A stretch of 28,677 bases of DNA from Rhizobacter sp. (GTDB lineage Bacteria; Pseudomonadota; Gammaproteobacteria; Burkholderiales; Burkholderiaceae_C). The stretch lies in NCBI GenBank assembly GCA_025351675.1, contig JANXVK010000411.1, positions 1 to 28,677 on the forward strand, written 5' to 3'. The notes beneath the pieces were generated by a model. It searched no databases. It saw only the letters and a program-made list of their open reading frames with translations, and was not told the origin of the DNA. Positions 8,241 to 15,858 of this stretch are shown piece after piece. Every line of letters begins with the position of its first letter. The stretch's first letter is position 1. The position numbers and the translations under genes are program-made.

Positions 8241-8256
8241 CAATGACTGCATTGTA
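8241..8256 (-). promoter_or_regulatory. Candidate toxin-antitoxin promoter and operator
   Basis: Just upstream of the antitoxin, the palindrome CAATG-ACTG-CATTG (8241-8254) overlaps a -10-like TACAAT on the minus strand (8251-8256). Ribbon-helix-helix antitoxins of this class bind such short dyads at their own promoter. I see no good -35 box, so the promoter itself is tentative. Confidence 0.5.
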
Positions 8257-8343
8257 TCGGTTTGCCTGCATTCGGGCTGCGCCTCTTGTCGATGGCGGTC
8301 GGTCTCGATGCGGCCGGGGTCGACCGTCTGCTAGGCTGTCAGG

Positions 8344-9498
8344 ATGTCACCCCGACCGTTTCAACTCCACGTGCCCGACGCGGCGATCGCCGACCTGCGC
8401 GAGCGCCTCGCGCGCACGCGATTCCCCGACGAGGCGCCCGGCGCCGGCTGGTCGCACGGCACCGATCTGGCGTGGATGCGCGAGCTCGTCGCGCATTGGC
8501 GCGACCGTTTCGACTGGCGTGCGCAAGAGGCGCGACTGAACGCGTTCCCGCAGTTCAAGGTCGCGCTCGGCGGCATCGATCTGCACTATCTGCACATCGA
8601 AGGCCGCGGCCCACGCCCGATGCCGCTGCTGCTGGCGCACGGCTGGCCCGGCTCGGTGTTCGAGTTCGCCGCGCTGATCCCGCGCTTGACCGACCCGGCG
8701 CGTTTCGGCGGCGATGCGGCCGACGCTTTCACGGTGATCGCACCGAGCCTGCCCGGCTACGGCCTGTCGTTCACGCCGGGCCAGCCGCGCTTCTCGGTCG
8801 AACAGATGGCCGACCTGTTCGCCACGTTGATGACCGAGGTGCTCGGCCATGCGCGCTTCGCGACGCAGGGCGGCGACTGGGGCGCGTCGGTCGCGGCGCG
8901 GCTCGGTTTCGCGCACCCCGACAAGACGATCGGCGTGCACCTCAACCTGCTGCCGCTGCGCCGCGACCCGGCGCAGATCAGCGGCACCAGCGCGGCCGAG
9001 CGCCAGTACCTGCGCGAAGTCGGCGTGTGGCTCGGCGAGGAAACCGGCTACAGCGGCCAGCAGGCGACGCGCCCGCAGACGCTCGCCTACGCGTTGACCG
9101 ATTCGCCGGCCGGGCTGGCGGCCTGGATCGGCGAGAAGATGCGAGCGTGGTCCGACTGCCACGGCGATGTCGAATCGGTGTTCGACCGCGACGAGCTGCT
9201 GGCGAACATCGCGCTGTACTGGTTCACCGGCGCGATCGGCTCGTCGTTCTGGCCCTATTACGCACGCCACCACGGGCCGTGGCCGATCCCCGACGGTCAG
9301 AGCGTCGATGTGCCGATGGGTTACTGCGAATTCCCGGCCGAGATCTTGCGGCCGCCGCGCGTGCTCGCCGAGAAGACCTTCACCGACATCCGACGCTGGC
9401 AGGTGATGCCGCGCGGCGGTCACTTCGCGGCGTGGGAGCAGCCGCAGGCGCTCGCCGACGAGATCCGCGCGTTCTACCGGCCGTTGCGCGAAGCCTGA
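8344..9498 (+). CDS. Epoxide hydrolase, microsomal (EHN-domain) type, alpha/beta hydrolase
   Basis: The 384-residue protein has the N-terminal EHN region (FQLHVPDAAIADLRERL, RFPDEAPGAGW) followed by an alpha/beta hydrolase fold. The oxyanion-hole motif HGWPGS is at 99-104, the nucleophile D178 is in GGDWGA, the acidic residue is probably E333 in EFPAEIL and the catalytic His is H360 in GGHFAAWEQP. The 27-residue spacing between E333 and H360 equals that between the Glu and His of mammalian microsomal epoxide hydrolase as I recall it. YWFTGAIGSSFWPYY at 292-306 supplies the usual Tyr-rich region. It should open epoxides to diols via an ester intermediate, in detoxification or catabolism; some relatives act on other substrates. 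Its start codon has only a weak ribosome-binding site. It stands alone, divergent from the antitoxin gene. Confidence 0.9.
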   Translation: MSPRPFQLHVPDAAIADLRERLARTRFPDEAPGAGWSHGTDLAWMRELVAHWRDRFDWRAQEARLNAFPQFKVALGGIDLHYLHIEGRGPRPMPLLLAHGWPGSVFEFAALIPRLTDPARFGGDAADAFTVIAPSLPGYGLSFTPGQPRFSVEQMADLFATLMTEVLGHARFATQGGDWGASVAARLGFAHPDKTIGVHLNLLPLRRDPAQISGTSAAERQYLREVGVWLGEETGYSGQQATRPQTLAYALTDSPAGLAAWIGEKMRAWSDCHGDVESVFDRDELLANIALYWFTGAIGSSFWPYYARHHGPWPIPDGQSVDVPMGYCEFPAEILRPPRVLAEKTFTDIRRWQVMPRGGHFAAWEQPQALADEIRAFYRPLREA

Positions 9499-9520
9499 AG
9501 AACGGCAGACAGGCCGCGCG

Positions 9521-9844
9521 TCATTCATGCAGGCCGAGGCTGCGCAACTCGGTCGCGAACAGTTGGCGCAAGGTGCGCTGGCGCTCGAATGTCAGCGTCG
9601 TGTCGACCTGCCCGCTCGTGCGTGCCAGATTGGCGCCGATGGCGGTGTCGGCCAGCGTGGCGAGCATGCCGCCGTGCACCACGCCATAGCGGTTTGCGTG
9701 CTGCGCAAAGGCCCTGAATGCGAGCACGAAGCCGGTTGCGGCCGTGGTCGTGGCCGGCCGCATGTACAGAGGCCCGACGTGGACCAGAAGGCCTTCCGTG
9801 AGGTCGGAGGGCACAAACCCGTCAGGAGTCGTCGTCGAATGCAT
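9521..9844 (-). CDS. PaaI/YdiI-type hotdog thioesterase, apparently shortened
   Basis: The 107-residue protein has the 4HBT hotdog signature: N51 and HGGM at 57-60, with D66 in LATLADTAIG, which are the acyl-CoA thioesterase catalytic region. Family proteins are usually about 135-160 residues. Here the chain ends soon after the strand VDTTLTFE, and the last 20 residues (Arg- and Leu-rich, ending RSLGLHE) do not resemble the usual FLRPARPG-type strand and following strands. I found no continuation in other frames downstream. The gene may be truncated and inactive, or an unusually short form. There is no clear Shine-Dalgarno before the ATG at 9844, and no co-directional partner overlaps it; the MetE-like gene lies 132 bases upstream. 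Confidence 0.6.
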   Translation of the reverse strand: MHSTTTPDGFVPSDLTEGLLVHVGPLYMRPATTTAATGFVLAFRAFAQHANRYGVVHGGMLATLADTAIGANLARTSGQVDTTLTFERQRTLRQLFATELRSLGLHE

Positions 9845-9880
9845 GGGATCGCGAGAAAAGTGTGCGCGGACGATAGCAAC

Positions 9881-9894
9881 ACCTGAACTCAGGT
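9881..9894. promoter_or_regulatory. Perfect 14-base palindrome upstream of the thioesterase gene
   Basis: ACCTGA-AC-TCAGGT is a perfect 6-2-6 inverted repeat located 36 bases before the thioesterase start. The loop is too short for an RNA terminator, so a protein-binding site is more likely. No regulator can be assigned. Confidence 0.3.
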
Positions 9895-9932
9895 CAGCCG
9901 CCTTGCGTCTCGAAGGTCGGTTCGCGCCGGAC

Positions 9933-9953
9933 GCAGCGGCGTGGTGCCGCTGC
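9933..9953 (-). terminator. GC-rich hairpin after the MetE-like gene, no T-run
   Basis: GCAGCGGC (9933-9940) and GCCGCTGC (9946-9953) form a perfect 8-base-pair stem with a 5-base loop, 23 bases after the stop of the MetE-like gene. There is no U-tract, so it is not a standard intrinsic terminator; it may stabilise the 3' end or assist Rho-dependent termination. Confidence 0.4.
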
Positions 9954-9976
9954 CTGCGGGGCAGTGACCGAACCCG

Positions 9977-11092
9977 TCAGCCCCACACCTCTTGCGCCAC
10001 CTCGACCACCAGCCTGAGCTTGTCGCGCTGCGCCTGGACCGCGATGTTGTTGCCGTGCACGGTGCTGCTGAAGCCGCACTGCGGTGAAAGGCAGAGCTGA
10101 TCCAGCGGCGCGAACTTCGCGGCCTCGTCGATGCGGCGCTTGAGCGCGTCCTTCGACTCCATCGCGCCGAACTTGGTGGTGACCAGCCCGAGCACGACGA
10201 TCTTGTTCTTCGGCAAAAAGCGCAGCGGGCGGAAGTCACCGGAGCGCGCGTCGTCGTACTCCATGAAGTAGGCGTCGAGGTTCATTTCGGCGAGCAGCGC
10301 CTCGGCCACGGGCTCGTAGTTGCCGGCCGCCGCGTGCGTGCTCTTGAAGTTGCCGCGGCACAGGTGCATCGCCAGCGTCATGCCGGCAGGCTTTTGCGCG
10401 ACGACCTTGTTGATGAAGGTGGCGTAGCGGTGCGGCAACTCGTTCGGGTCGTCGCCGCGCTGGCGCGCCGCCTCGCGCATCTTGTCGTCGCACAGGTAGG
10501 CGAGGTTGGTGTCGTCCATCTGCACGTAGGTGCAGCCCGCCTCGCTGAGCGAGCTCAACTCGTCGCCGTAGGCTTTGGCCACGTCGTCGTAGAAGGCCGG
10601 GTCGAGCTCGGGGTAATGCTCACGGCTGATGCCGGCGCGGCCGCCGCGGAAGTGCAGCATGGTCGGCGACGGGATCGTGACCTTCGGCGTGCGGCCCGCG
10701 CTGACTTGCGACTTCAGGAACTCGAAGTCGGCGCGCTGGATGTCTTTCAGGTGCTCGACCTTGCCGACCACGCGCATCACCGGCGGCGCGAGTTCTTCGC
10801 GGCCATCGGGCTGGATCACGGTCACAGGCGGGGCGCACTGCACGCCGCCGAGCTGCTCCAGAAAATCGATGTGAAAGTAGGTGCGGCGGAACTCGCCGTC
10901 GGTGACCGACTGCAGGCCGACGTCTTCCTGGAACTTCACGATCTCGGTGATCGCCTTGTCTTCGATCGCACGCAACTGCTCGGGCGTGATCTCGCCGTTC
11001 GCGCGCTGCGCGCGCGCATCGAGCAGGAACTTCGGCCGCAGGAAGCTGCCAACGTGATCGGCGCGGAACGGCGGTGTGGTGCGATCGGTCAT
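9977..11092 (-). CDS. Cobalamin-independent methionine synthase II-like (MetE C-terminal domain) methyltransferase
   Basis: The 371-residue protein corresponds to the C-terminal catalytic barrel of MetE without the N-terminal barrel. The zinc ligands are present: H243 and C245 in AMHLCRGNF, E278 in FMEYDD and C339 in SPQCGFSS. Other MetE landmarks are HVGSFLRP near the N-terminus, TDGEFRR and QMDDTNLAYL. Single-domain homologues of this YxjG/YxjH kind transfer methyl groups to homocysteine or related thiols from various donors rather than from folate triglutamate, so it should not be named metE with confidence. I chose the ATG at 11092 (MTDRTTPPF), which has a GAGA-type site upstream, over an earlier start at 11122. 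It is divergent from the ABC transporter operon and is followed by a strong GC hairpin. Confidence 0.87.
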   Translation of the reverse strand: MTDRTTPPFRADHVGSFLRPKFLLDARAQRANGEITPEQLRAIEDKAITEIVKFQEDVGLQSVTDGEFRRTYFHIDFLEQLGGVQCAPPVTVIQPDGREELAPPVMRVVGKVEHLKDIQRADFEFLKSQVSAGRTPKVTIPSPTMLHFRGGRAGISREHYPELDPAFYDDVAKAYGDELSSLSEAGCTYVQMDDTNLAYLCDDKMREAARQRGDDPNELPHRYATFINKVVAQKPAGMTLAMHLCRGNFKSTHAAAGNYEPVAEALLAEMNLDAYFMEYDDARSGDFRPLRFLPKNKIVVLGLVTTKFGAMESKDALKRRIDEAAKFAPLDQLCLSPQCGFSSTVHGNNIAVQAQRDKLRLVVEVAQEVWG

Positions 11093-11113
11093 CGTGTGTC
11101 TCGTTGCAGGGGT

Positions 11114-11141
11114 TTGAACCATGATAGCCAGCGCCTACAGT
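11114..11141 (+). promoter_or_regulatory. Candidate promoter for the branched-chain-type ABC operon
   Basis: TTGAAC (11114-11119) and TACAGT (11136-11141) are separated by 16 bases and each matches the sigma-70 consensus at 4 of 6 positions. They lie in the 96-base divergent gap, about 48 bases before the ATG of the binding-protein gene. An overlapping TACATT (11146-11151) is an alternative -10. This is weak evidence. Confidence 0.3.
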
Positions 11142-11188
11142 TCGCTACATTTATCCCGGCCAGTTCCACCGCAATCCCCGGAGACATC

Positions 11189-12370
11189 ATGCTCACCAAA
11201 CGCCATGCCCTGCAGCTCGCCATCGCGCTCTCGACGAGCGCTGCCGCGAGTTCGTTCGCCGCCGACACCAGTCCGATCAAGATCGGGCTGATCCTGCCGA
11301 TGACCGGCCAGTCGGCCTCGACCGGCCGGCAAATCGACGCCGCGGTCAAGCTTTGGATGGCGCAGAACGGCAACAAGATCGCAGGCCGCACCGTCGAGGT
11401 CATCCTGAAAGACGACGGCGCGGTGCCCGACGCGACCAAGCGCATCGCGCAGGAAATGATCGTCAACGACAAGGTCACGGTGATCGCCGGCTTCGGCATC
11501 ACGCCGACTGCGCTCGCGACCGCGCCGCTGGCGACGCAGAGCAAGACGCCGCTGGTCGTGATGGCCGCGGCGACCTCCAGCATCACCGAGGCCTCGCCAT
11601 ACATCGTCCGCACCAGCTTCACCTTGCCGCAGGTCACGGTCGGCATTGCCGACTGGGCCGCGAAGAACAAGATCAAGAAGGCCGTGACGCTGGTCGCCGA
11701 CTACGGCCCGGGCTTTGATGCCGAGAAGTATTTCGACAGCCAGTTCCGCCTGAACGGCGGGCAGATCATGGACAAGCTGCGCACCCCGCTGCGCGCGCCT
11801 GATTTCGCGCCGGTGCTGCAGAAGGTGATCGACGCCAAGCCCGATGCGCTGTTCGTGTTTTTGCCCTCGGGCCAGGGCGCGGCGTTCATGAAGCAGTTCG
11901 CCGAGCGCGGGCTCGACAAGTCGGGCATCCGGCTGATCGCCACCGGCGACGTGACTGACGACGACCAGCTCGCCGACATGGGCGACGTGGCGGTCGGCGT
12001 CGTCAACTCGCACCACTACTCGGCGGCGCACCCGTCGGCGACGAACAAGAAGTTCGTCGACGCCTTCCAAGCGGCGAACAAAGGCATGCGGCCGAACTTC
12101 ATGGCGGTCGGTGGCTACGACGGCATGCGCGTGATCTACAAGGCGCTCGAAGCGACCAAGGGCGCCGGCGGTGACGCGCTGCTCGCCGCGATGAAAGGCC
12201 AGATCTTCGAGAGCCCGCGCGGCCCGGTGCTGATCGACGCGCAGACGCGCGACATCGTGCAGGACGTCTACATCCGCAAGGTCGAGCGCGTGCCATCGAT
12301 GGGCAACGGTTTGTACAACGTCGAGTTCGACGTCATCAAGGCGGTGAAAGACCCCGGCAAGGCAAAGTGA
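11189..12370 (+). CDS. livK: Branched-chain amino acid-type ABC transporter, periplasmic substrate-binding protein
   Basis: The 393-residue protein has a Sec signal peptide (MLTKRHALQLAIALSTSAAASSFAA in two stretches, cleavage near residue 25) followed by IKIGLILPMTGQSASTG, the opening strand and ligand loop of the LivK/type I periplasmic binding fold. Further typical blocks are GRTVEVILKDDG, VIAGFGITPTALA and PDALFVFLPSGQGAAFMKQF. It binds the ligand in the periplasm and delivers it to the permeases encoded downstream. In Burkholderiales such proteins bind amino acids, amides, aromatic acids or urea, so the substrate is open. GGAG at 11180-11183 lies 5 bases before the ATG. It is followed after 123 bases, including a GC-rich repeat element, by livH. 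Confidence 0.9.
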   Translation: MLTKRHALQLAIALSTSAAASSFAADTSPIKIGLILPMTGQSASTGRQIDAAVKLWMAQNGNKIAGRTVEVILKDDGAVPDATKRIAQEMIVNDKVTVIAGFGITPTALATAPLATQSKTPLVVMAAATSSITEASPYIVRTSFTLPQVTVGIADWAAKNKIKKAVTLVADYGPGFDAEKYFDSQFRLNGGQIMDKLRTPLRAPDFAPVLQKVIDAKPDALFVFLPSGQGAAFMKQFAERGLDKSGIRLIATGDVTDDDQLADMGDVAVGVVNSHHYSAAHPSATNKKFVDAFQAANKGMRPNFMAVGGYDGMRVIYKALEATKGAGGDALLAAMKGQIFESPRGPVLIDAQTRDIVQDVYIRKVERVPSMGNGLYNVEFDVIKAVKDPGKAK

Positions 12371-12412
12371 TCAAGTCGAATTGCGATCTTCATCGAAGCG
12401 CGGCGGCCGAGC

Positions 12413-12486
12413 GCCGGGCCGCCCCAAGCCGGCCCGCCATCCCCTCGGGGGATCGGCCGACGTGCCCGTCGGGCGAGGGGCTGACA
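12413..12486 (+). repeat. GC-rich palindromic intergenic repeat of Burkholderiales type
   Basis: The gap between the binding-protein gene and livH holds stacked small inverted repeats, notably ATCCCC-TCG-GGGGAT (12439-12453) and GCCC-GTC-GGGC (12464-12474), embedded in a GGGCCGCCCCAAGCC-type context that ends GCGAGGGGCTGACATGA. From memory, similar GGGCCGCCCCAAG...CCCCTCGGGGG elements are scattered between genes in many Comamonadaceae-like genomes. No second copy occurs in this window, so repetition is not shown here. It could lower downstream expression relative to the binding protein. Confidence 0.5.
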
Positions 12487-12493
12487 TGAACAG

Positions 12494-13357
12494 ATGTTGA
12501 CGCTTCTCTTCGACGGCATAGCCTACGGCATGCTGCTGTTCGTGCTCGCGGTCGGGCTGGCCGTGACGCTCGGGTTGATGAACTTCATCAACCTCGCGCA
12601 CGGCGCGTTCGCGATGGCGGGTGGCTACATCACGGTGCTGCTGATGAACCGGCTCGGCGTGCCGTTCCTGGTCTGCCTGCCGCTCGCCTTCCTCGGCGCC
12701 GCTTTGATCGGCGCGGTGCTCGAGCCGCTGCTGTACCGGCGCATGTACGCCAAGCCGCACCTCGACCAGGTGCTGTTCTCGATCGGCCTGGTGTTCATCG
12801 CGGTGACCGCGGTCGACTACTTCGTCGGCGGATCGCAGCAGAACATCCAGCTGCCGGCCTGGCTGCAGGGCCGCTTCGACATCGAGTGGGTCGGCATCGG
12901 CAAGTACCGGCTGTTCATCATCGTCGTCTGCGCGCTGCTCACGCTCGCGTTGCAGGCGGTGCTGACGCGCACCCGCTTCGGCGCACAGTTGCGCGCGGCG
13001 GTCGACGATCCGCGCGTCGCCGGCGGGCTCGGCCTCAACGTGAACCGCATCTTCCTGCTGACCTTCGCGGTCGGCTCGGGCCTGGCCGGCCTCGGCGGCG
13101 CGCTGGGCGCCGAAGTGCTGGGCCTCGACCCGACCTTTCCGCTCAAGTTCATGATCTATTTTCTGATCGTCTGCTCGGTCGGCGGCACGACCACGATCAC
13201 CGGCCCGCTGCTGGCGGCGCTGCTGCTCGGCGTCGCCGACGTGGCCGGCAAGTACTACCTGCCCAAGCTCGGCGCGTTCATCGTCTACACGCTGATGATC
13301 GTGATCCTGATGATCCGGCCCCAAGGCTTGTTCGCGCGGGCGGGGGGTGGCAAGTGA
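12494..13357 (+). CDS. livH: Branched-chain amino acid-type ABC transporter permease LivH
   Basis: The 287-residue, very hydrophobic protein with about eight membrane helices shows the LivH opening (DGIAYGMLLFVLAVGL and TLGLMNFINLAHGAF), the cytoplasmic EAA-like region near AAVDDPRVAGGLGLNVNRI and the conserved terminal VILMIRPQGLFAR. It forms one half of the transmembrane channel. An ATG at 12486 is followed by a stop after four codons, so the ATG at 12494 is the start, with only a weak ribosome-binding site. Its stop overlaps the GTG of livM. Confidence 0.93.
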   Translation: MLTLLFDGIAYGMLLFVLAVGLAVTLGLMNFINLAHGAFAMAGGYITVLLMNRLGVPFLVCLPLAFLGAALIGAVLEPLLYRRMYAKPHLDQVLFSIGLVFIAVTAVDYFVGGSQQNIQLPAWLQGRFDIEWVGIGKYRLFIIVVCALLTLALQAVLTRTRFGAQLRAAVDDPRVAGGLGLNVNRIFLLTFAVGSGLAGLGGALGAEVLGLDPTFPLKFMIYFLIVCSVGGTTTITGPLLAALLLGVADVAGKYYLPKLGAFIVYTLMIVILMIRPQGLFARAGGGK

Positions 13358-14337
13358 GCGCTGCTGCCGATGGCTTGAAGCGCAGCGCACGCTGGCGCTG
13401 GTGGGAAGGCGCGTTGCTGCTTGCGTTGTTACTGTCGTGGGCGCTGCTGCCCTCGCACGCGCTGCTGCTGAACGAGATCGCGATCCTCGCGTTGTTCGCG
13501 GTCTCGCTCGACCTTATCCTCGGCTACGCCGGCATCGTCTCGCTCGGCCACGCGGCGTTCTTCGGTTTCGGCGCGTACACGGCGGCGCTGTTCGCGAAGC
13601 TGGTGATGCCCGATCCGTGGATCGGCATGGGCGTCGCGATCGGTGCCACCGCGGCGCTCGGCGCGGTCTGCAGCCTGCTGATCCTGCGCGGCTCCGACCT
13701 GACGCGGCTGATGGTGACGCTGGGTGTCGCGTCGATCCTGTACGAGCTCGCGAACAAGCTCGACTGGCTGACCGGCGGCGCCGACGGCCTGCAAGGCGTC
13801 GTGATGGGCCCGCTGCTGACACCGTTCGGCCGCTTCGAGTTCGACCTGTATGGCCGCACCGCCTACGCCTGGACGCTGTTCGTGCTAATCGTCTGCTTGC
13901 TCGTCGGTCGCAAGCTGGTGCACTCGCCGTTCGGTGTGTCGCTGCGGGCGCTGCGCGACAACCGGCTGCGCACCGCCAGCATCGGCCTGTCGGTGAACGC
14001 ACGGCTGGTCGCGGTCTACACCGTCGCCGCGGCGTTTGCCGGCGCGGCCGGCGCGCTGCTCGCGCAGACCAGCGGCTTCGCGTCGCTCGACGTGTTCGAC
14101 TTTCACCGCAGCGCCGAGGTGCTGCTGGTGCTGGTGATCGGCGGCACCGGGTACCTCTACGGCGGCATCTTCGGCGCGATCGTGTTCAAGCTGCTGCATG
14201 ACCTGATCTCGACCTGGACGCCGCAGTACTGGAACTTCTGGCTTGGCATCTTCCTCGTCGTGCTCGTGCTGGTCGGGCGCGAGAAGCTGATCCGCCCGCG
14301 TCAATGGTTCAAACGCATGGGTCTTGAGAAGAGATGA
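13354..14337 (+). CDS. livM: Branched-chain amino acid-type ABC transporter permease LivM
   Basis: The 327-residue membrane protein is the second permease half. It contains LILGYAGIVSLGHAAFFG, the diagnostic LivM segment, then LRDNRLRTASIGLSVN as the ATPase-contacting loop and VLLVLVIGGTGYLYGGIFGA near the C-terminus. It begins with GTG at 13354, giving a 4-base GTGA overlap with the livH stop, and ends by an ATGA overlap with livG, so the three genes are tightly coupled. The open frame extends upstream to 12886, but that part is a shadow of livH. Confidence 0.92.
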   Translation: MSAAADGLKRSARWRWWEGALLLALLLSWALLPSHALLLNEIAILALFAVSLDLILGYAGIVSLGHAAFFGFGAYTAALFAKLVMPDPWIGMGVAIGATAALGAVCSLLILRGSDLTRLMVTLGVASILYELANKLDWLTGGADGLQGVVMGPLLTPFGRFEFDLYGRTAYAWTLFVLIVCLLVGRKLVHSPFGVSLRALRDNRLRTASIGLSVNARLVAVYTVAAAFAGAAGALLAQTSGFASLDVFDFHRSAEVLLVLVIGGTGYLYGGIFGAIVFKLLHDLISTWTPQYWNFWLGIFLVVLVLVGREKLIRPRQWFKRMGLEKR

Positions 14338-15113
14338 GCGAGATCGTTCTCGAAACCCGCGGGCTCGTGAAGCGCTTCGGCGGCATCACGCCGACGAACG
14401 ATGTCTCGATCACGGTCGAGAAGGGTGCTCGCCGCGCGCTGATCGGCCCGAACGGTGCGGGCAAGACGACGCTGATCAACCTGCTGACCGGCGTGCTCGA
14501 ACCCACCGCCGGCTCGATCTGGCTCGACGGCGCCGACATCACGCAGCTCGCGTCGCACAGAAGAGTGCGGCGCGGCATCGTGCGCACGTTCCAGATCAAC
14601 CAGCTGTTCAACGAGTTGACGCCGCTGCAGTCGCTCGCGCTCAGTGTCTCGGCGCAGTTGGGGCTGGGCGGGCGGTGGTGGCAGCGGCTCGGCGCCGATG
14701 CGCGCGTCGCGCCGCGCTGCGACACCTTGCTGAAGCAGTTTCGCCTCGACGACGTGCTGAACCAGCAGGTCAAGCACCTTGCCTACGGCAAGCGCCGCCT
14801 GCTCGAGATCGCCATCGCGCTGGCCTGCGAGCCGCGCGTGCTGCTGCTCGACGAGCCCGTCGCCGGCGTGCCCGAAGGCGAGCGCGAGGAGATCTTCGAC
14901 ATCATCAACGCGCTGCCGGCCGAGGTCTCGGTGCTGCTGATCGAGCACGACATGGACCTGGTCTTCAACTTCGCGTCGAGCGTGACGGTGCTGGTCAACG
15001 GTGCGGTGTTCGCCGAAGGTTCGGTCGACGCGATCGCAAACGACCCGCGCGTCAAGGCGGTGTATTTGGGTGAATCGCTCGGCGAATCATTCGACAAGAG
15101 CGCGCATGGCTGA
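14334..15113 (+). CDS. livG: Branched-chain amino acid-type ABC transporter ATP-binding protein LivG
   Basis: The 259-residue ATPase has Walker A GPNGAGKTT at 38-46, Q-loop near RTFQINQLFNELT, a LivG-style signature HLAYGKRRLLEIA at 148-160 in place of LSGGQ, Walker B VLLLDEPVAG at 169-178 and the switch His in IEHDMDLVF (H205). It powers import together with LivF. The start overlaps the livM stop (ATGA) and its end overlaps livF by 8 bases. LivG proteins normally have AGLNP after Walker B; here it is AGVPEGE, a common variant. Confidence 0.93.
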   Translation: MSEIVLETRGLVKRFGGITPTNDVSITVEKGARRALIGPNGAGKTTLINLLTGVLEPTAGSIWLDGADITQLASHRRVRRGIVRTFQINQLFNELTPLQSLALSVSAQLGLGGRWWQRLGADARVAPRCDTLLKQFRLDDVLNQQVKHLAYGKRRLLEIAIALACEPRVLLLDEPVAGVPEGEREEIFDIINALPAEVSVLLIEHDMDLVFNFASSVTVLVNGAVFAEGSVDAIANDPRVKAVYLGESLGESFDKSAHG

Positions 15114-15813
15114 GCTGCTTCGCGTCGAAGGGCTGCGGTCGGGCTACGGCGAGGCCGTCGTCGTGCAAGGCGTCGATCTCGTGCTGCCGCAGGGCGAATC
15201 GCTCGCGCTGCTCGGCCGCAACGGCACCGGCAAGACGACGCTGCTGAACACGCTGGTCGGCGTGACGCGCCGGCACGCTGGCCGCATCACGCTCGCCGGG
15301 CATGACGTCACCGCGCTGGCGCCGCACCAGCGCGCCGCCGCCGGCATCGGCTGGGTGCCGCAGGAGCGCAACATCTTCAAGTCGCTGACGGTCGACGAGA
15401 ACCTGAGCGCGGTCGCGCGCCCCGGCGCGTGGACGCTGGCGCGCGCTTACGAGCTGTTTCCGCGCCTGGCCGAGCGCAAGTCGAACCTGGGCAACCAGCT
15501 CTCGGGCGGCGAGCAGCAGATGCTCGCGGTCGCGCGCGCGCTGGTGCTGAACCCGAAGCTGCTGCTGCTCGACGAACCGCTCGAAGGCCTCGCGCCGATC
15601 CTCGTCGAAGAGCTGTTGCGTTCGATGGCGCGGGTGGTGCGCGACGAAGGCATGAGCGCGATCATCGTCGAGCAGAACCCGCGCATGATCCTGCCGATCA
15701 CGCAGCGCGCGGTCGTGCTCGATCGCGGCGCGGTGGTGCACGAGGGCGCGAGTGCGGAACTGCTGGCCGATCGCGCGCGACTCGACCGCTGGCTCGGCGT
15801 CGCCAAGCACTGA
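15106..15813 (+). CDS. livF: Branched-chain amino acid-type ABC transporter ATP-binding protein LivF
   Basis: The 235-residue ATPase has Walker A GRNGTGKTT at 37-45, Q-loop WVPQERNIF, the signature LSGGEQQ at 132-138, Walker B LLLLDEPLEGLAP and the LivF-style IIVEQN segment where Gln replaces the usual switch His region. The ATG at 15106 lies inside the end of livG (8-base overlap). It is the last gene of the operon and converges with a small minus-strand gene 45 bases on. Confidence 0.93.
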   Translation: MAELLRVEGLRSGYGEAVVVQGVDLVLPQGESLALLGRNGTGKTTLLNTLVGVTRRHAGRITLAGHDVTALAPHQRAAAGIGWVPQERNIFKSLTVDENLSAVARPGAWTLARAYELFPRLAERKSNLGNQLSGGEQQMLAVARALVLNPKLLLLDEPLEGLAPILVEELLRSMARVVRDEGMSAIIVEQNPRMILPITQRAVVLDRGAVVHEGASAELLADRARLDRWLGVAKH

Positions 15814-15858
15814 AACAACGGCGACGAGGAGGCGCCTGCGACACGCTGCCGAGGCCGC

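Noticed and set aside
10334..11188. Upstream extension of the ABC binding-protein frame
   Set aside because: It is antisense to the MetE-like gene; the signal peptide and Shine-Dalgarno place the start at 11189.
12371..13390. Minus-strand 339-residue frame across livH
   Set aside because: It is a hydrophilic shadow with no recognisable domain; livH on the plus strand is unambiguous.
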